A DNA stretch of 8,468 nt from Halanaerobium sp041694515 (GCA_041694515.1 JASMSZ010000153.1:1-8468); one strand, 5' to 3'; numbered from the stretch's first letter, positions 1 through 5,959 are shown. Numbers and translations are program-made. Notes: generated from the sequence alone by a model not told the origin.

Positions 1-28
1 TTTAAAATTTTAGTTCTTTTCAACCTCC

Positions 29-56
29 AATTTAAGATCAATTAAAAGCTTAAATT
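29..56 (-). other. Inverted repeat in the leader downstream of P2
   Basis: AATTTAAG (29-36 on the plus strand) and CTTAAATT (49-56) form an 8-bp A/T-rich stem with a 12-nt loop. It lies about 23 nt after the predicted P2 start. No protein start codon or tRNA fold was seen in 1-74. It could be part of an rRNA leader, but its low GC makes the structure weak. Confidence 0.3.
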
Positions 57-86
57 TTAACGGAGATTATTTGTGCGACGCTTATT

Positions 87-115
87 ATCTTATCAAGCTC
101 TTTTTGCTTTGTCAA
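87..115 (-). promoter_or_regulatory. Tandem promoter P2, rRNA-operon type
   Basis: On the minus strand TTGACA (110-115) and TAAGAT (87-92) are again 17 nt apart, followed by AAT and GTCGC (79-75) in the same register as P1. The two predicted start sites are exactly 94 bp apart. The remaining 1-74 would be untranslated leader: no start codon follows its GGAGG (28-24) at a useful distance before the edge. Confidence 0.75.
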
Positions 116-137
116 GAACTTTTTAAAATAATTTTAT
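116..137 (-). promoter_or_regulatory. UP element of P2
   Basis: The 22 nt directly upstream of the P2 -35 read, on the minus strand, AT-AAA-ATTATTTT-AAA-AAG-TTC. This matches the full UP-element consensus (AAAWWTWTTTT, three free, AAA) at all but one defined position and in the correct register. UP elements bind the alpha subunit C-terminal domain and mark very strong promoters such as those of rRNA operons. Confidence 0.65.
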
Positions 138-180
138 CGACCAAAAAATTAGTATCTATAACTTTTCAGCGACATACATT

Positions 181-209
181 ATCTTAGCATCAAATATTCT
201 TTTTGTCAA
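181..209 (-). promoter_or_regulatory. Tandem promoter P1, rRNA-operon type
   Basis: On the minus strand a perfect TTGACA (204-209) and TAAGAT (181-186) are 17 nt apart. GTCGC (173-169) follows at the expected start-site position, so transcripts would begin with G near 173. P1 lies just 21 nt after the yjbQ stop with no terminator seen between. It reads leftward out of the window, into a gene not visible here. Confidence 0.7.
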
Positions 210-230
210 GGGTCATCCAAAAAAACATTT

Positions 231-632
231 CTAACCTCGCATAATTTTTAAATAAATATTTCTGCTTCTAGGACCATCAAATTCACAAAAATATATTCCC
301 TGCCAGGTTCCTAATAATAATTTTCTATTTTCAACTATAATACTCTGGCTTACTCCAAATAGACTGGACTTTATATGGGCAGCAGAATTTCCCTCTAAAT
401 GCGAATAATTATCATCAAAAGGAACTATTTTATTAATTTCTTTTTTGATATCTGTTTTTACATCCGGGTCTGCATTTTCATTTATAGTGACTGCAGCAGT
501 TGTATGAGGAATATAAATTTCAACCAAACCAGATTCTAAATCAGCTTTTTGGACCGCATTTTGAACTTTAGTTGTGATATCAATAAGCTCTACCTTATTA
601 TTTGTCTTAATTGATAATTTTTGAAACATCAT
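231..632 (-). CDS. YjbQ family protein (UPF0047, secondary thiamine-phosphate synthase type)
   Basis: This encodes a 133-residue protein of the YjbQ/UPF0047 family, usually 130-140 residues long. Some members show weak thiamine-phosphate synthase activity, but the true cellular role is unsettled. Family motifs are all present: PHTTAAVTINENADPDV at about 42-58, YSHLEGNSAAH at 76-86, LGTWQGI at 107-113 and FDGPR at 118-122. The conserved histidines (43, 78, 86) are the likely metal or active-site residues. The frame opens with a GTG at 638, but that GTG overlaps the ribosome binding site AAAGGAG, so it cannot be the start. The real start is the ATG at 632 (5 nt after GGAG) or the adjacent ATG at 629 (8 nt). 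The gene follows the lysS terminator, so it is probably its own unit. Family assignment is secure; function is not. Confidence 0.9.
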   Translation of the reverse strand: MMFQKLSIKTNNKVELIDITTKVQNAVQKADLESGLVEIYIPHTTAAVTINENADPDVKTDIKKEINKIVPFDDNYSHLEGNSAAHIKSSLFGVSQSIIVENRKLLLGTWQGIYFCEFDGPRSRNIYLKIMRG

Positions 633-641
633 AAACACTCC

Positions 642-687
642 TTTCAGTTTTTAACTGAAAATAAATGCAAAATATTAGACTGAAAAT
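642..687. promoter_or_regulatory. ACTGAAA repeats and hairpin before yjbQ
   Basis: ACTGAAAAT occurs at 654-662 and again at 679-687, 25 bp apart, and the inverse TTTCAGT lies at 642-648. In minus-strand RNA the inner pair forms UUUCAGUU-AAA-AACUGAAA (660-642), whose 3' arm runs into the ribosome binding site AAAGGAG. The repeats could be operator sites or a translational control hairpin. No clear -35/-10 pair was found here. Confidence 0.4.
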
Positions 688-703
688 TTAATTAATTAAC
701 TTT

Positions 704-732
704 AAAAACACAGCCAGGATATTTCACCCGGC
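704..732 (-). terminator. Rho-independent terminator after lysS
   Basis: The minus-strand RNA has a stem GCCGGG (732-727) with CCUGGC (718-713), including one G-U pair, around an 8-nt loop. It is followed by UGUG and a U run at 708-704. It sits about 40 nt after the lysS stop and would end the greA-lysS unit. Confidence 0.7.
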
Positions 733-749
733 CACATTCCAATTTATAA

Positions 750-786
750 TTTTATTATTCGTTACTTTTTTATTATTCGTTACTTT
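750..786. repeat. 18-bp tandem duplication across the lysS stop
   Basis: Positions 750-768 and 768-786 are identical over 19 bp with an 18-bp period. On the minus strand the duplicated unit covers the last three lysS codons, AGT AAC GAA, two TAA stops and an AAA. Because 18 is a multiple of three, the second copy repeats SNE and both stops in the same frame, after the true stop. Confidence 0.9.
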
Positions 787-2254
787 CCGGTCTCATAGTT
801 GGAAATAAAATCACATCTCTAATAGAACTGGAGTTGGTCAGCAGCATAATTAGTCTATCAATACCTATTCCAAGTCCACCTGTAGGCGGCATACCATATT
901 CCAGAGCTCGAATAAAATCATAATCCATCATCTGCGCTTCTTCGTCACCGGCTTCACGCATTTCTACCTGTTTTTCAAATCTGTGCTTTTGTTCTTCCGG
1001 ATCATTTAATTCACTAAAAGCATTAGCAATTTCTCTACCGTAAACAAAAGCTTCAAACCGATAGGTGAATCGAGGATCATCTTCGATTCTCTGGGCTAAT
1101 GGAGAAACTTCAATTGGATAATCCATAATGAAAGTTGGCTGAACTAACTTGTCTTCAACTCTTTCTTCAAAAACTTCATTTAAAACTTCTCCATAAGAAA
1201 GTCCGGGTTCAGGTTTTATCCCCACAGATGCTGCAGCCTCATATGCTTCTTCAGCTGTTTCAAATTCTGTGAAATCTACATCAGCATATTTTTTCACAGC
1301 CTCCACCATAGTTATTCTCTCCCAGGGAACTGTGAAATCAAGTTCAGTTTCTTCATACTCTAAAGTTTTAGTTCCCAGAACTTCTTCTGCCAAATAACTG
1401 ACCAGACTTTCAGTTAGTTCCATCATATCATGATAATCTGCCTGGGCTTGATAAAGCTCCAGTGTTGTAAATTCCGGATTATGTTTGTATGACATCCCTT
1501 CATTACGAAAATTTCTATTAATTTCAAATACTTTTTCAAATCCACCAACAATTAACTTTTTAAGATAAAGTTCCGGTGCAATTCTTAAATATAAATCCAT
1601 ATCTAAAGTATTATGATGAGTAACAAAAGGACGAGCCGTGGCTCCACCTGCAATTGGATGCATCATTGGAGTTTCAACTTCCAAAAACCCTTTATCTTCT
1701 AAATATCTTCTCATCTCTTTAATAATCTTACTCCTAATTACAAAAGTCTCTTTAACATCAGGATTTACAATTAAGTCCAGATAACGCTGGCGATAACGAA
1801 TATCTTTGTCTTTTAATCCATGAAATTTTTCGGGTAATGGTCTTAAAGACTTGGTTAATAGTTCAAAAGAAGAAACTCTGATAGAAATCTGGCCTCTATT
1901 AGTTTTAAATACAGTACCTGTAATGCCAACCAGATCGCCAAGATCCAGATCCTGGAAAAAATCATAACGATCTTCTCCAATATTATTCTGCTTGATATAT
2001 AACTGAACCTTTCCACTCATATCCATTAAATCAGCAAAACTTGCTTTACCATGAGTACGAATCGCCATCAAGCGACCGGCTAATTTCACTTCTTTTTCTT
2101 CCAGTTCTTCAAAATTATTTTCTACCTCTGCTGCGTGATGAGTAACTTCGTACTTTTCGGCAAAAGCTTTTTCGCGCTCTTCTCTCAGTTGAGATAACTT
2201 TTCCCGTCTCTGTAACATTAACTCATTCATATCTTCGAGCATATTTTCACTCAT
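773..2254 (-). CDS. lysS: Lysyl-tRNA synthetase, class II
   Basis: This cytoplasmic enzyme charges tRNA-Lys with lysine using ATP. At 493 residues it has the normal bacterial class II length. A charged helical N-terminus (1-55) leads into the OB-fold anticodon-binding domain (about 56-134, with VKLAGRLMAIRTHGKASFADL). The catalytic core follows: motif 1 around 184-196 (LEDKGFLEVETPMM), motif 2 around 246-268 (NRNFRNEGMSYKHNPEFTTLE) and motif 3 at 459-467 (GGLGIGIDR). No key residue appears missing. It lies 80 nt after greA with no convincing terminator between, so the two are probably cotranscribed. The ribosome binding site AAGGAG lies 13 nt before the ATG, which is longer than usual; no better in-frame start is visible. 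The stop codon lies inside an 18-bp tandem duplication, described separately. Confidence 0.97.
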   Translation of the reverse strand: MSENMLEDMNELMLQRREKLSQLREEREKAFAEKYEVTHHAAEVENNFEELEEKEVKLAGRLMAIRTHGKASFADLMDMSGKVQLYIKQNNIGEDRYDFFQDLDLGDLVGITGTVFKTNRGQISIRVSSFELLTKSLRPLPEKFHGLKDKDIRYRQRYLDLIVNPDVKETFVIRSKIIKEMRRYLEDKGFLEVETPMMHPIAGGATARPFVTHHNTLDMDLYLRIAPELYLKKLIVGGFEKVFEINRNFRNEGMSYKHNPEFTTLELYQAQADYHDMMELTESLVSYLAEEVLGTKTLEYEETELDFTVPWERITMVEAVKKYADVDFTEFETAEEAYEAAASVGIKPEPGLSYGEVLNEVFEERVEDKLVQPTFIMDYPIEVSPLAQRIEDDPRFTYRFEAFVYGREIANAFSELNDPEEQKHRFEKQVEMREAGDEEAQMMDYDFIRALEYGMPPTGGLGIGIDRLIMLLTNSSSIRDVILFPTMRPESNE

Positions 2255-2334
2255 TATAAATATCCAACTCCTTATTTAATTATAATAGAGCTCCACCTCT
2301 ATTTCTTTCCATTTCTAGTAAATCAAAAATAATT

Positions 2335-2817
2335 TCAATTATTAACTTTTTTAATTGAAATGATTTGATATTCAACTTCTCCGGCAGGGGTTTCAACTTT
2401 TACCTGATCTCCAATAGCATGCCCTAAAATTGCTTTACCAATTGGCGACTCATTAGAAATCTTATTATTTAAAGGGTCAGATTCTGCTGAACCAACTAAA
2501 GTATAGCTGATTTTTTCATCACTATCAAGGTCATGCAGCATAACTGTAGTCCCCAGGCTTACCACTTTATCAGTTACTTCTTCATCCTTTACTACATGAG
2601 CATTATTCAGCATATTCTTTATTTCCTGAATTCTACCTTCAACAAAAGCCTGCTCATTTTTTGCATCATCATATTCGGAGTTTTCACTTATATCTCCAAA
2701 TTCTCTGGCCACCTTGATTCTTTTTGCAACTTCACGTCTTTTTTCTGTCTCTAAATATTCTAATTCATTTTTTAATTTTTCAAATCCTTCTTCAGTCAGC
2801 ATCACCTGTTCTGCCAT
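2335..2817 (-). CDS. greA: Transcription elongation factor GreA
   Basis: GreA enters the secondary channel of RNA polymerase and stimulates cleavage of backtracked transcripts, rescuing stalled complexes. At 160 residues it is full length. The N-terminal coiled coil (about 1-75) carries the conserved tip GDISENSEYDDAK at 41-53, with acidic D42 and E45 that coordinate the catalytic Mg2+. The C-terminal FKBP-like domain (about 82-158) contains the signature SPIGKAILG at 124-132. The start is supported by AGAGGT 8 nt upstream. It has its own consensus promoter and a leader of about 150 nt with strong hairpins, and it is followed by lysS. In E. coli, greA is autoregulated through its leader; whether that happens here is inference. 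Confidence 0.97.
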   Translation of the reverse strand: MAEQVMLTEEGFEKLKNELEYLETEKRREVAKRIKVAREFGDISENSEYDDAKNEQAFVEGRIQEIKNMLNNAHVVKDEEVTDKVVSLGTTVMLHDLDSDEKISYTLVGSAESDPLNNKISNESPIGKAILGHAIGDQVKVETPAGEVEYQIISIKKVNN

Positions 2818-2886
2818 AACTATCTACCTCTGCTTTCTAATAATATTTAATTTCCAAATTATCTAAATTGTCTAATATATATAAAA

Positions 2887-2914
2887 GTGCCAAACGGGCC
2901 AGTAAATACAGCCC
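2887..2914 (-). promoter_or_regulatory. Second hairpin and alternative 3' arm in the greA leader
   Basis: GGGC (2914-2911) can pair with GCCC (2899-2896) over an 11-nt loop. It is followed by UUUGGCAC (2894-2887) and then UUUUAUAUAUAUU. The 8-nt segment UUUGGCAC can pair with the same GUGUCAGG arm used by the first hairpin, so two exclusive folds are possible, one of them ending in a U-rich run. A role in attenuation is inference. Confidence 0.4.
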
Positions 2915-2925
2915 AACAAGAAATT

Positions 2926-2949
2926 GTGCCAGGTGTTATAACCTGACAC
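2926..2949 (-). promoter_or_regulatory. Strong hairpin in the greA leader
   Basis: The minus-strand RNA forms a 9-bp stem with one G-U pair, GUGUCAGGU (2949-2941) with ACCUGGCAC (2934-2926), closing a 6-nt loop. It starts about 20 nt after the predicted transcription start. The sequence just after it (AAUUUCUUGUU) is U-rich but not a clean U tract, so it may be a weak terminator, an attenuator part, or both. Confidence 0.6.
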
Positions 2950-2974
2950 TGCTATAAAACCACAATTATTAATC

Positions 2975-3003
2975 ATTATAAAGAACTTTACTTTTATTGT
3001 CAA
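2975..3003 (-). promoter_or_regulatory. Perfect-consensus sigma-A promoter of greA
   Basis: On the minus strand TTGACA (2998-3003) and TATAAT (2975-2980) are separated by exactly 17 nt (2981-2997), matching the housekeeping consensus at all twelve positions. Transcription should start near 2968, giving a leader of about 150 nt before the greA ATG. It probably drives greA and lysS together. Confidence 0.85.
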
Positions 3004-3032
3004 GCAAGATTTTACTAATCACCACAGTAAAT

Positions 3033-4007
3033 CTAAGAACTTAAAGAATTTTTGTATTTTAGTAATAATTTTATCAAAGCCTTTGTTTCAGAAAGCTGAT
3101 TGACTTTATTTTTTATTTCACTGGCCTTGGGCAGCCCCTTCAAATACCAGGAGATATGTTTCCGCATAATTGGTACTCCATGCTGTTCTCCATAATAATC
3201 AACTGCAAGTTTTAGATGTCGAATAGCCATTTCAATTTTTTCCGAATAAGAAGGTGCCGCAGTTAACGTTCCCTTCCCTAAATATTCAATAATTTCTTTA
3301 AAAATCCAGGGATACCCCTGAGCAGCCCTTCCAATCATGATGCCGTCACAGCCAGTCTGTTCAAAAATAGATTTCGCATCCTCTGCAGAAAAAATATCAC
3401 CATTTCCAATAACCGGAATATCTACTGACTGGACAACATTTTTGATTATCTCCCAGTCGGCCTGTCCTTTATAATATTGACTGCGGGTCCTGCCGTGAAC
3501 TGCAGCTGCAGCTGCCCCTGCTTCTTCTGCAATTTGGGCCAGTTCGACTGCATTAGTATTCTCTTCATCCCAGCCGCTCCGCATTTTAACAGTTACTGGA
3601 ACCTCAACTGCTTTAACAGTTGATTCTATAATTTTATAGGCAAGGTCTAAGTCGTTCATTAAAGCAGAACCTGCCCCATTTTTTACAACTTTTCGAGCAG
3701 GACAACCCATATTAATATCAATTATATCTACCTGATATTCTTCCAAAATTCCCGCTGCAGCCCGGGCCATAAATTCTGGCTCTTCTCCAAATATCTGGAC
3801 AGCTATTTTCCCATTTTCATTTTTTTCAAATTCTATTAATTCTGCTGTTCTTTTATTTCCATATTCATAACCTTTAGCACTGACCATTTCAGTATAAAGA
3901 AGTTCAACTCCCATTTCTCTAATCAGCTGGCGGTAAGGATAGTCACTTACTCCGGCCATCGGCGCTAAAACAACTGCAGGTTCAATCTTTAAATCAGCAA
4001 TTTTCAT
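3033..4007 (-). CDS. dusB: tRNA-dihydrouridine synthase, DusB family
   Basis: This FMN enzyme reduces specific uridines to dihydrouridine in tRNA using NADPH. It has 324 residues, the family norm. A TIM barrel occupies about 1-240: APMAGVSDYPYR at 15-26 begins the FMN site, NMGCPARKVVKNGAGSALM at 99-117 holds catalytic Cys102, VKMRSGW at 140-146 supplies the FMN lysine (K141), HGRTRSQYYKG lies at 171-181, and GNGDI (201-205) with GRA (226-228) bind the FMN phosphate. The helical tRNA-binding domain follows, with MRKHISWYLKGLP at 281-293. The ATG directly follows the coaX stop (TAAATG), so translation is probably coupled. Only a weak GGGG lies upstream, inside coaX. No terminator is visible before the greA promoter. 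The uridine position it modifies cannot be read from sequence. Confidence 0.95.
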   Translation of the reverse strand: MKIADLKIEPAVVLAPMAGVSDYPYRQLIREMGVELLYTEMVSAKGYEYGNKRTAELIEFEKNENGKIAVQIFGEEPEFMARAAAGILEEYQVDIIDINMGCPARKVVKNGAGSALMNDLDLAYKIIESTVKAVEVPVTVKMRSGWDEENTNAVELAQIAEEAGAAAAAVHGRTRSQYYKGQADWEIIKNVVQSVDIPVIGNGDIFSAEDAKSIFEQTGCDGIMIGRAAQGYPWIFKEIIEYLGKGTLTAAPSYSEKIEMAIRHLKLAVDYYGEQHGVPIMRKHISWYLKGLPKASEIKNKVNQLSETKALIKLLLKYKNSLSS

Positions 4008-4781
4008 TTAAGACCCCATTCCATTTATATCAGCAATATATTTTAATCCTTTTAAAGTTAAAAACGGTTCGACATACTCAATCGAATCAGTTTCAGCAGC
4101 AATTAAACTTACCAGTCCTCCGGTAGCAATAACAACTGCATCTTTGGAAAGTTCCTGTTTGAATTTTTTAACCAGGTATTCAACCTGACCGACAAAGCCG
4201 TATACTATACCTGATTTCATTCCATCAATAGTATTTTTACCAATTGCCTTACCAGGACCAATCAACTCAATTCTGGGCAGTTTAGCGGACTGGTTAAACA
4301 GCGCCTCAGCAGAAATTCCAATCCCTGGTGCTATAGATCCCCCTAAATATTCTCCTTTTTCCGAAACCGCACAAAAAGTTGTAGCAGTCCCGAAGTCAAC
4401 AATTATCAGAGGACCATCATAAAGACGCTCTGCTGCTACCGCATTAACAATCCGATCAGCACCAACCTCTTTTGGATTGTCAGTTTTAATATTCATTCCT
4501 GTTTTGACACCAGGACCAACAACTAATGGATTTACATTAAAATAACGATAGGATGTTTTCTTTAAAATCCTCAAAATTGGTGGGACAACACTTGAAATAA
4601 TAATTGAGTTTACAGCCTGATTATCAATATCTGCTGACTCAAACAAACTTTTAAAAAGCATCCCATATTCATCAGGAGTTTTATTTCTATCAGTAGAAAT
4701 CCTCCAGTGAGTTTTTAGCTCATCACCCTGATATAAACCCAGCACTGTATTCGTATTACCAATATCCATTGTTAAAATCAT
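4008..4781 (-). CDS. coaX: Type III pantothenate kinase
   Basis: This enzyme catalyses the first step of coenzyme A synthesis, phosphorylating pantothenate with ATP. Type III enzymes generally need a monovalent cation and are not feedback-inhibited by CoA. The protein has 257 residues, the usual size, with the ASKHA fold. Motifs seen are the phosphate-1 loop DIGNTNTVLG at 6-15, SSVVP at 63-67, the pantothenate/catalytic motif GADRIVNA at 107-114 (D109), the phosphate-2 loop DFGTATTF at 129-136, GGSIAPG at 147-153 and the C-terminal LTLKGL at 241-246. The ribosome binding site AAGGAG lies about 7 nt before the ATG. The gene begins after the flavoprotein terminator and ends in a TAAATG junction with dusB, as often seen in Firmicutes. 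Confidence 0.96.
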   Translation of the reverse strand: MILTMDIGNTNTVLGLYQGDELKTHWRISTDRNKTPDEYGMLFKSLFESADIDNQAVNSIIISSVVPPILRILKKTSYRYFNVNPLVVGPGVKTGMNIKTDNPKEVGADRIVNAVAAERLYDGPLIIVDFGTATTFCAVSEKGEYLGGSIAPGIGISAEALFNQSAKLPRIELIGPGKAIGKNTIDGMKSGIVYGFVGQVEYLVKKFKQELSKDAVVIATGGLVSLIAAETDSIEYVEPFLTLKGLKYIADINGMGS

Positions 4782-4875
4782 TTTCCTGCTCCTTATTAAT
4801 TTATATTTAAATCCGCCTGACTTATAAAATTTAAAACAGATTTAGCTTAAAATACATCAAAGCAGCTGAATATTT

Positions 4876-4910
4876 AAAAGCTGCAGTTATATTGTAAACT
4901 AAACTGCAGC
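4876..4910 (-). terminator. Rho-independent terminator after the NMO-family gene
   Basis: The minus-strand RNA has a perfect 9-bp stem, GCUGCAGUU (4910-4902) with AACUGCAGC (4888-4880), a 13-nt loop, then UUUU (4879-4876) and more A/U. It lies about 20 nt after the stop codon of the flavoprotein gene. The 3' arm can also pair with AGCUGC at 4862-4867 to make a second, overlapping hairpin. Confidence 0.75.
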
Positions 4911-4928
4911 CAGATATCAAGTTATTGA

Positions 4929-5870
4929 TTAATCACTAAAATATTCTTTAATCTGCTGGAAAATTTCTTTGGTCGATAAAATTTCATTGACCTTACCAAT
5001 ACCAGCACCGGTAAAGAAAACTCCCTTTTCCATATCTCCAGCTCTAGCATTAATTAAAGCATCTTTAATACAGAATTCTCTGGAACAGGTTTTTAAACAG
5101 TCAGTACAATTATCTGGAGGTGGAGCTTCTCCTGCTTCAATTAATTCTGAAAATCTTGTTTTTATTGCATTTGCATAATAACCAGCAGAACTCATTATTT
5201 TTAGAACCTCATCTGAAGAAGCTTTAACACAGAGCTCTTTGAATTTTTCTGAAATTGAAGCCTCTTTACTTGCTAAAAATCTTGTTCCCATTTGAACTCC
5301 ATCTACTCCCAGTTCAAACATCGACTCAATATCAGCAGGAGTAACTACTTCCCCAGCTCCAATCACTGGAATATCTACTTTTCCAGTTATTTTCTTAACT
5401 AAATCAAAACTATATTCATCACTACCAAGGTGTCCACCTGCATTTCCACCTTCTACTACAACAGCAGCCGCACCCAGTTTCTGAGAAATACGCGCTAATT
5501 TTAAAGATGAAACAATAGGTATTACCGGGGTATTGTATTCTTTTCCAACCCCAAACATATCACGAGAAAATCCAGCTCCCGAAATTATACAATCTATCCC
5601 TGCTTCTACTGAAGCTTTCAATAATTCACTAAATCCAGCAGCAGCAAACATTATATTTACACCAATTATACCATCACTTAATTTTCTTGCCTTTTTAATT
5701 TCTGATTTCAATTCCTGTGGTGTCATAACTGAAGCACCAATTACTCCAATTCCACCTTCATTAGCAACAGCAGCGGCAAGTTCTGCCATTGAAACTCTAA
5801 TTGCCATCCCTCCCTGTATAATAGGGAATTTAGCCGTCAAATCACCAATCTTTAATTCAGGTAACTTCAA
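4929..5870 (-). CDS. FMN-dependent NMO/FabK-fold oxidoreductase (nitronate monooxygenase family)
   Basis: This is a TIM-barrel flavoprotein of the family that includes nitronate monooxygenase and enoyl-ACP reductase FabK. It has 313 residues. Family motifs are PIIQGGMAIRVS at 16-27 (FMN), EGGNAGGHLGS at 140-150 with the putative catalytic His147, VIGAGEV at 169-175 and GVQMGTRFLASKEA at 191-204 (FMN phosphate). A cysteine cluster near the C-terminus, Cx2Cx3Cx4C at 255-267 (NCTDCLKTCSREFC), is absent from classic FabK but occurs, as I recall, in a Firmicutes subgroup annotated as nitronate monooxygenase. The cysteines suggest a metal or Fe-S site, which is inference. The ribosome binding site AGGAG lies 6 nt from the ATG. 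It appears to be a single-gene unit with its own promoter and terminator. No fatty-acid synthesis gene is nearby, which argues against FabK. Substrate unknown. Confidence 0.85.
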   Translation of the reverse strand: MKLPELKIGDLTAKFPIIQGGMAIRVSMAELAAAVANEGGIGVIGASVMTPQELKSEIKKARKLSDGIIGVNIMFAAAGFSELLKASVEAGIDCIISGAGFSRDMFGVGKEYNTPVIPIVSSLKLARISQKLGAAAVVVEGGNAGGHLGSDEYSFDLVKKITGKVDIPVIGAGEVVTPADIESMFELGVDGVQMGTRFLASKEASISEKFKELCVKASSDEVLKIMSSAGYYANAIKTRFSELIEAGEAPPPDNCTDCLKTCSREFCIKDALINARAGDMEKGVFFTGAGIGKVNEILSTKEIFQQIKEYFSD

Positions 5871-5900
5871 TTTATCACTCCTAAAAATATTCTTAACTTT

Positions 5901-5928
5901 ATTCTACCCTATCTTATCACAGAATCAA
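5901..5928 (-). promoter_or_regulatory. Candidate sigma-A promoter of the NMO-family gene
   Basis: On the minus strand, TTGATT (5923-5928, four of six to consensus) is followed after 16 nt by TAGAAT (5901-5906, five of six). Transcription would start near 5894, leaving a short leader that contains the AGGAG site. The spacing to the gene is right and the preceding BMP gene ends about 50 nt upstream, but the -35 is imperfect. Confidence 0.5.
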
Positions 5929-5946
5929 CAGAATTTAAACTTTTTT

Positions 5947-5959
5947 TGACTATTAGTCA
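5947..5959. repeat. 13-bp palindrome upstream of the NMO-gene promoter
   Basis: TGACTATTAGTCA is a perfect inverted repeat (6-bp arms, one central base) about 19 bp upstream of the candidate -35 and 15 bp after the BMP gene stop. It could be an activator or repressor site. It is not a leftward terminator, since the minus strand has an A run, not a T run, after it. Confidence 0.35.

Noticed and set aside
24..30. GGAGG on the minus strand as a ribosome binding site for a gene at the edge
   Set aside because: No start codon follows within 5-13 nt before the window ends, and the stretch lies in a probable rRNA-type leader.
633..638. GTG at 638 as the yjbQ start
   Set aside because: It overlaps the ribosome binding site AAAGGAG. 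The ATG codons at 632 and 629 have proper spacing and fit the family's usual N-terminus.
2279..2284. TATAAT on the minus strand before lysS as a separate promoter
   Set aside because: No -35-like hexamer lies 16-18 nt upstream, and the A/T-rich setting makes a chance match likely.
2255..2334. T-box riboswitch controlling lysS
   Set aside because: The 80-nt gap is too short and contains no T-box core sequence.
2533..2754. Plus-strand open frame inside greA
   Set aside because: It is the antisense shadow of a certain gene, with no ribosome binding site or recognisable domain.
3004..3032. Terminator for dusB
   Set aside because: No stem with a U run could be found between the dusB stop and the greA promoter. 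Readthrough into the greA leader is possible.
5533..5949. Plus-strand open frame of 138 codons opposite the flavoprotein gene
   Set aside because: It is antisense to a well-supported gene and its composition looks like the complement of that gene. The shorter plus-strand frames at 4969-5178, 5983-6198 and 6452-6688 were rejected for the same reason.
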